From: Algoriphagus boseongensis
GTDB lineage: Bacteria > Bacteroidota > Bacteroidia > Cytophagales > Cyclobacteriaceae
Length of the DNA: 53,369 nt
NCBI RefSeq assembly: GCF_004362805.1
Contig: NZ_SNYF01000005.1
Location: 742,691 to 796,059 of the forward strand
Reading direction: 5' to 3'
Part shown: piece after piece, positions 50,933-53,369 of the stretch
Layout of the letters: each line of letters begins with the position of its first letter
Numbering within the stretch: position 1 is the first letter of the stretch
The notes under the pieces: model-generated
Database searches by the model: none
The model's input: the letters and a program-made list of their open reading frames with translations, nothing else
Told to the model about the DNA's origin: nothing
Position numbers and translations under genes: made by a program

Positions 50933-51886
50933 TTATCTCACCCCGATAGCACAGAGGGGATCATTTTTGGTAATTGCTAGAGAAGTAACCAGATACAGGA
51001 CGATTCCATCTTCATCAGCAAGGTATTCGGCTTTTGGGGTACCAAAGTAATCTCGGATTTCTCCCAATTTCTGCCCTTTTTTTACTTCTTCTTCCAGTTG
51101 CACGAAAGGATACCAGCATCCATCCACGGAGGAGGTGGTGACCAGCATTTTGTCTAAATAAGTTACCGCAAATTGCTCTGGCATTCCTGGGATTACCTCC
51201 AAATACTTGAGGACATTCCGAACAGCTTTTTTGTATTGTTCTACTTCTTCCGGACTCCAACGTCCACATTGGCCTAATTCTGCCAAAAAACCAGGAGTCC
51301 CAGCTAATGCAGCCGCTCCGATAGAACCATTATCCGAAACCGAACCTACCACATAGGGAAAACCCAAAAGGGCCGAAATCTCTCTTGATTTTTCTGCGGT
51401 AGCCGAACCGCCTAGTTTGGAGTAGATCACAAAAGGAACCAGGCCTTCATGAATGTCTCCTCCATGCAAATCCAAAAAGAAATCAGCCGCTTGCTGAAGC
51501 TGGTGAACTTCATAGGCTATCCGCTCACTGACTGTCCCTGTGGCTTTTCCTGGAAAGACCCGATTTAAGTTCTTTCCATCATAGGGCCCGTAATACTGCA
51601 ATTTTGCCAAAAAGGCGGAGGGGTTAACGGGATGAATGATCAAAATAGAACCTGCTACCTCGGCGGGATCCAGTTCATTAGCCAATTGAATCGCTGTTTC
51701 AATGCAAGGATATTCTCCACCATGTACACCTGCGGTAAGTAGGATGGTTTTTCCCGGCTTGGCTCCCTGGATAAAAGTAAAGGGCATTTCGACGGGAGTT
51801 CCGGGAATAGGGATAAATCCCCTGACTTTGGTATTTGGAGCGGATTTTTTATCCTCAGAAAAGCGATTGGGTAAGAGTTGGATCAT
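50933..51886 (-). CDS. Succinylglutamate desuccinylase/aspartoacylase (M14 AstE/AspA) family protein
   Basis: A 317-residue cytosolic zinc deacylase. The metal-binding HxxE is His55 and Glu58 in TAGVHGGEYPCIETAI, and a second His is in DFFLDLHGGDIHEG. The C-terminus has a beta domain with VTTSSVDGCWYPFVQLEEEV and GEIRDYFGTPKAEYLADEDG, the typical second domain of AstE-type enzymes. It hydrolyses N-acyl amino acids or related amides. The M28 gene follows 45 bp downstream on the same strand, so acyl-amino acid or peptide degradation may be linked. It faces the repeat array at its 5' side. Confidence 0.9.
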   Translation of the reverse strand: MIQLLPNRFSEDKKSAPNTKVRGFIPIPGTPVEMPFTFIQGAKPGKTILLTAGVHGGEYPCIETAIQLANELDPAEVAGSILIIHPVNPSAFLAKLQYYGPYDGKNLNRVFPGKATGTVSERIAYEVHQLQQAADFFLDLHGGDIHEGLVPFVIYSKLGGSATAEKSREISALLGFPYVVGSVSDNGSIGAAALAGTPGFLAELGQCGRWSPEEVEQYKKAVRNVLKYLEVIPGMPEQFAVTYLDKMLVTTSSVDGCWYPFVQLEEEVKKGQKLGEIRDYFGTPKAEYLADEDGIVLYLVTSLAITKNDPLCAIGVR

Positions 51887-51931
51887 GGTTGGTGGTTTTG
51901 GGAATTAGGATTTCAAGATAAGAAAGCGGGA

Positions 51932-52210
51932 GGGATTTTCTTTCTTTTTAACCACATAGACACATAGAGAAAAAAGATAAATCCCATCAAACACCGATCA
52001 TCCCAACCTCCGAACCTCCAAACTTCCTAACCTTTCAACTTCCCACTTTAAACCGCAGAGGCGCAGAGAAAAAGGTTCAATTGTCAATTGTCCCGTAGGG
52101 ACTAAAGCTCGGTAGGCAAATAAATAATGTTTTTTCCTCGCTGGTGCAGGGATTTGATTAGGAATGGATTTTCAATCACCAGCGAAATGGAAATGATTCT
52201 TCTTTCACAA
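51932..52210. repeat. Array unit 1 (279 bp)
   Basis: The most diverged unit on the left. It has GTCCCGTAGGGAC at 52090-52102 and the long hairpin at 52138-52195 with a perfect 9-bp TCGCTGGTG/CACCAGCGA stem. The micro-repeat block is longest here. Confidence 0.93.
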
Positions 52211-52467
52211 GGATTTTCTTTCTTTTTAACCACATAGACCACATAGAGAAAATAAGATATCCCCGATCAAACATCAGACATCCCAACTCCCTAGCTTCCC
52301 ACTTTAAACCGCAAAGACGCAAAGGATAAGATTCAATACCAATTGTCCTGTAGGGACCTAAGCTCGGTAGCCTAATTGATAGTATGTTTTTTCCTCGCTG
52401 GTGCAGGGATTTTGTTGGGATTGGATATTCATTTACCAGCGAAATGGAAATTATTCTTCTTTCACAG
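52211..52467. repeat. Array unit 2 (257 bp)
   Basis: The shortest unit. The small hairpin GTCCTGTAGGGAC (52345-52357) carries a C to T change that keeps a G-U pair. The long hairpin is at 52395-52442. The inner CACATAGACACATAGG copy is missing. Confidence 0.93.
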
Positions 52468-52768
52468 GGATTTTCTTTCTTTTTAACCACATAGACACAT
52501 AGAGAAAATAAGATATCTCCCATGAAACACCGGTCATCCCAGCCTCCGAACCTCCCAACTCCCTAACTTCCGACATTAAAACCACATTAACACATACGGT
52601 TTCTCGCAAAGGCGCAAAGACGCAAAGGATAAGATTCAATACCAATTGTCCCGGAGGGACTTAAGCTCGGTAGGCAAATAAATAATGTTTTTTCCTCGCT
52701 GGTGCAGGGATTTTATTGGGAATGGATATTCAATTACCAGCGAAATGGAATTGATTCTTTTTTCACAG
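52468..52768. repeat. Array unit 3 (301 bp)
   Basis: This unit contains the CACATAGACACATAG-type word twice, as do units 4 and 5. The small hairpin is GTCCCGGAGGGAC at 52648-52660 and the long hairpin is at 52696-52743. Confidence 0.93.
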
Positions 52769-53070
52769 GAATTTTCTTTTTTTAACAACATAGACACATA
52801 GAGAAAATAAGATATCCCCCATCAAACATCGGTCATCCCAGCCTCCGAACCTCCAAACTCCCCAACTTCCAACATTAAAACCACATAGACATATAAGGTT
52901 TCTCGCGGAGGCGCAAAGACGCAAAGGATAAGATTCAACAATCCATTGTCCCGGAGGGACTAAAGCTCGGTAGCTGAATTTATAGTATGCTTTTTCCTCG
53001 CTGGTACAGGGATTTGATTAGGAATAGATCTCCAATCACCAGCGAAATGGAAATGGTTCTTCTTTCACAG
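52769..53070. repeat. Array unit 4 (302 bp)
   Basis: The small hairpin is at 52948-52960 and the long hairpin at 52998-53045. From the AACATTAAAACCACATAGACA segment to its end it is almost identical to unit 5. Confidence 0.93.
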
Positions 53071-53349
53071 GGATTTTCTTTCTTTTACCACATAGACACA
53101 TAGAGAAAAAAAGATACGGCCCATCAAACATCCCAACTCCCTAACTTCCAACATTAAAACCACATAGACACATAAGGTTTCTCGCGGAGGCGCAAAGACG
53201 CAAAGGATAAGATTCAACAATCCATTGTCCCGGAGGGACTAAAGCTCGGTAGCTGAATTTATAGTATGCTTTTTCCTCGCTGGTACAGGGATTTGATTAG
53301 GAATAGATCTCCAATCACCAGCGAAATGGAAATGGTTCTTCTTTCACAG
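53071..53349. repeat. Array unit 5 (279 bp)
   Basis: The small hairpin is at 53227-53239 and the long hairpin at 53277-53324. It differs from unit 4 mainly by a shorter micro-repeat block and one base in the inner CACATAGACACATAAG word. A sixth unit starts at 53350 and runs off the window. Confidence 0.93.
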
Positions 53350-53369
53350 GGATTTTCTTTCTTTTTAAC

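Larger units (their letters stand above)
51932..53369. repeat. Tandem array of non-coding 257-302 bp units, continuing beyond the window
   Basis: At least five complete units and the start of a sixth lie head to tail. Each unit reads: pyrimidine-rich GGATTTTCTTTCTTTTTAAC, ACCACATAGACACATAGAG, a block of CTTCCAAC-like micro-repeats, GCGCAAAGACGCAAAGG, a small GTCCC/GGGAC hairpin, AAGCTCGGTAG, then a long hairpin (TCGCTGGT / ACCAGCGA) and CTTCTTTCACAG. No conserved reading frame spans the units. The function is unknown. The array begins 46 bp upstream of the deacylase gene's start codon. Confidence 0.95.

Noticed and set aside
52176..52645. Overlapping minus-strand reading frames inside the repeat array
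   Set aside because: They repeat the unit sequence, have no start conserved between units and no protein family pattern; the frames are broken in neighbouring units.
51932..53369. CRISPR array
   Set aside because: Repeat units are about 280 bp with internal structure, there are no short identical repeats with unique spacers, and no cas gene is present.

Overview
The window is chromosomal DNA of a Bacteroidota bacterium, most likely of the order Cytophagales (a Cyclobacteriaceae or Algoriphagus-like organism; this is an inference). Evidence seen directly: two proteins with C-terminal type IX secretion (T9SS) sorting domains, many short lipoproteins with a Cys after a 16-20 residue signal, a 58-residue Bacteroidota histone H1-like protein, split transketolase genes, head-GIN and DUF4377 lipoproteins, AT-rich intergenic DNA without Shine-Dalgarno sequences, and TAnnTTTG-type promoter boxes. 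No rRNA, tRNA, CRISPR array, prophage or transposase gene was found.

Layout. 1-2.7 kb: 3' part of a secreted HYR-repeat T9SS protein, closed by a strong terminator. 2.7-5.7 kb: DoxX-like membrane protein, GH99/WbsX-like lipoprotein, GNAT acetyltransferase, small conserved protein. 5.7-10.6 kb: a minus-strand operon FAH hydrolase > M23 peptidase > Bcp peroxiredoxin > transketolase N-half > transketolase C-half, ending in a terminator. 10.7-13.9 kb: two diverged DUF4377/META lipoproteins, SGNH hydrolase, LD-carboxypeptidase. 13.9-18.3 kb: YggS, DUF423, PBP4-type DacB, then an alpha/beta hydrolase - ECF sigma - membrane protein operon preceded by an ECF-like promoter. 18.4-20.6 kb: LysE exporter, membrane protein, DUF4136 lipoprotein and the short H1-like gene. 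20.7-25.9 kb: an alpha-oxoamine synthase (sphingolipid or sulfonolipid type) divergent from accC - DUF1015 - maf - small Cys-rich lipoprotein. 26-31.2 kb: GIN lipoprotein, outer-membrane protein, Crp/Fnr regulator, amidase, serine beta-lactamase-like lipoprotein. 31.4-34.2 kb: a compact apparent cold-response operon (fatty-acid desaturase > DEAD-box helicase > small basic protein > cold-shock protein). 34.6-43.8 kb: methyltransferase, ABM-fold protein, outer-membrane protein, a large modular T9SS endonuclease/phosphatase, APC transporter, Rieske oxygenase, dicarboxylate symporter. 43.8-51.9 kb: alpha/beta hydrolase lipoprotein and porin-like partner, small lipoprotein, steroid-reductase-like membrane enzyme, GT34-like glycosyltransferase, a two-domain lipoprotein, M28 peptidase and AstE/AspA-type deacylase.

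The right end (51,932 to the window edge) is the most unusual part: at least five tandem, non-coding units of about 257-302 bp, each with two conserved stem-loops, a pyrimidine-rich block of 8-bp micro-repeats and GCGCAAAGACGCAAAG-type words, continuing past the window. The two rightmost complete units are almost identical over most of their length, so the array has expanded recently. Its function is unknown. Other points of interest are a desaturase whose conserved N-terminus lies upstream of its first ATG with no canonical start codon, a likely autoregulated ECF sigma operon, and a pair of G/C-rich palindromes in inverted orientation near 49.3 kb.
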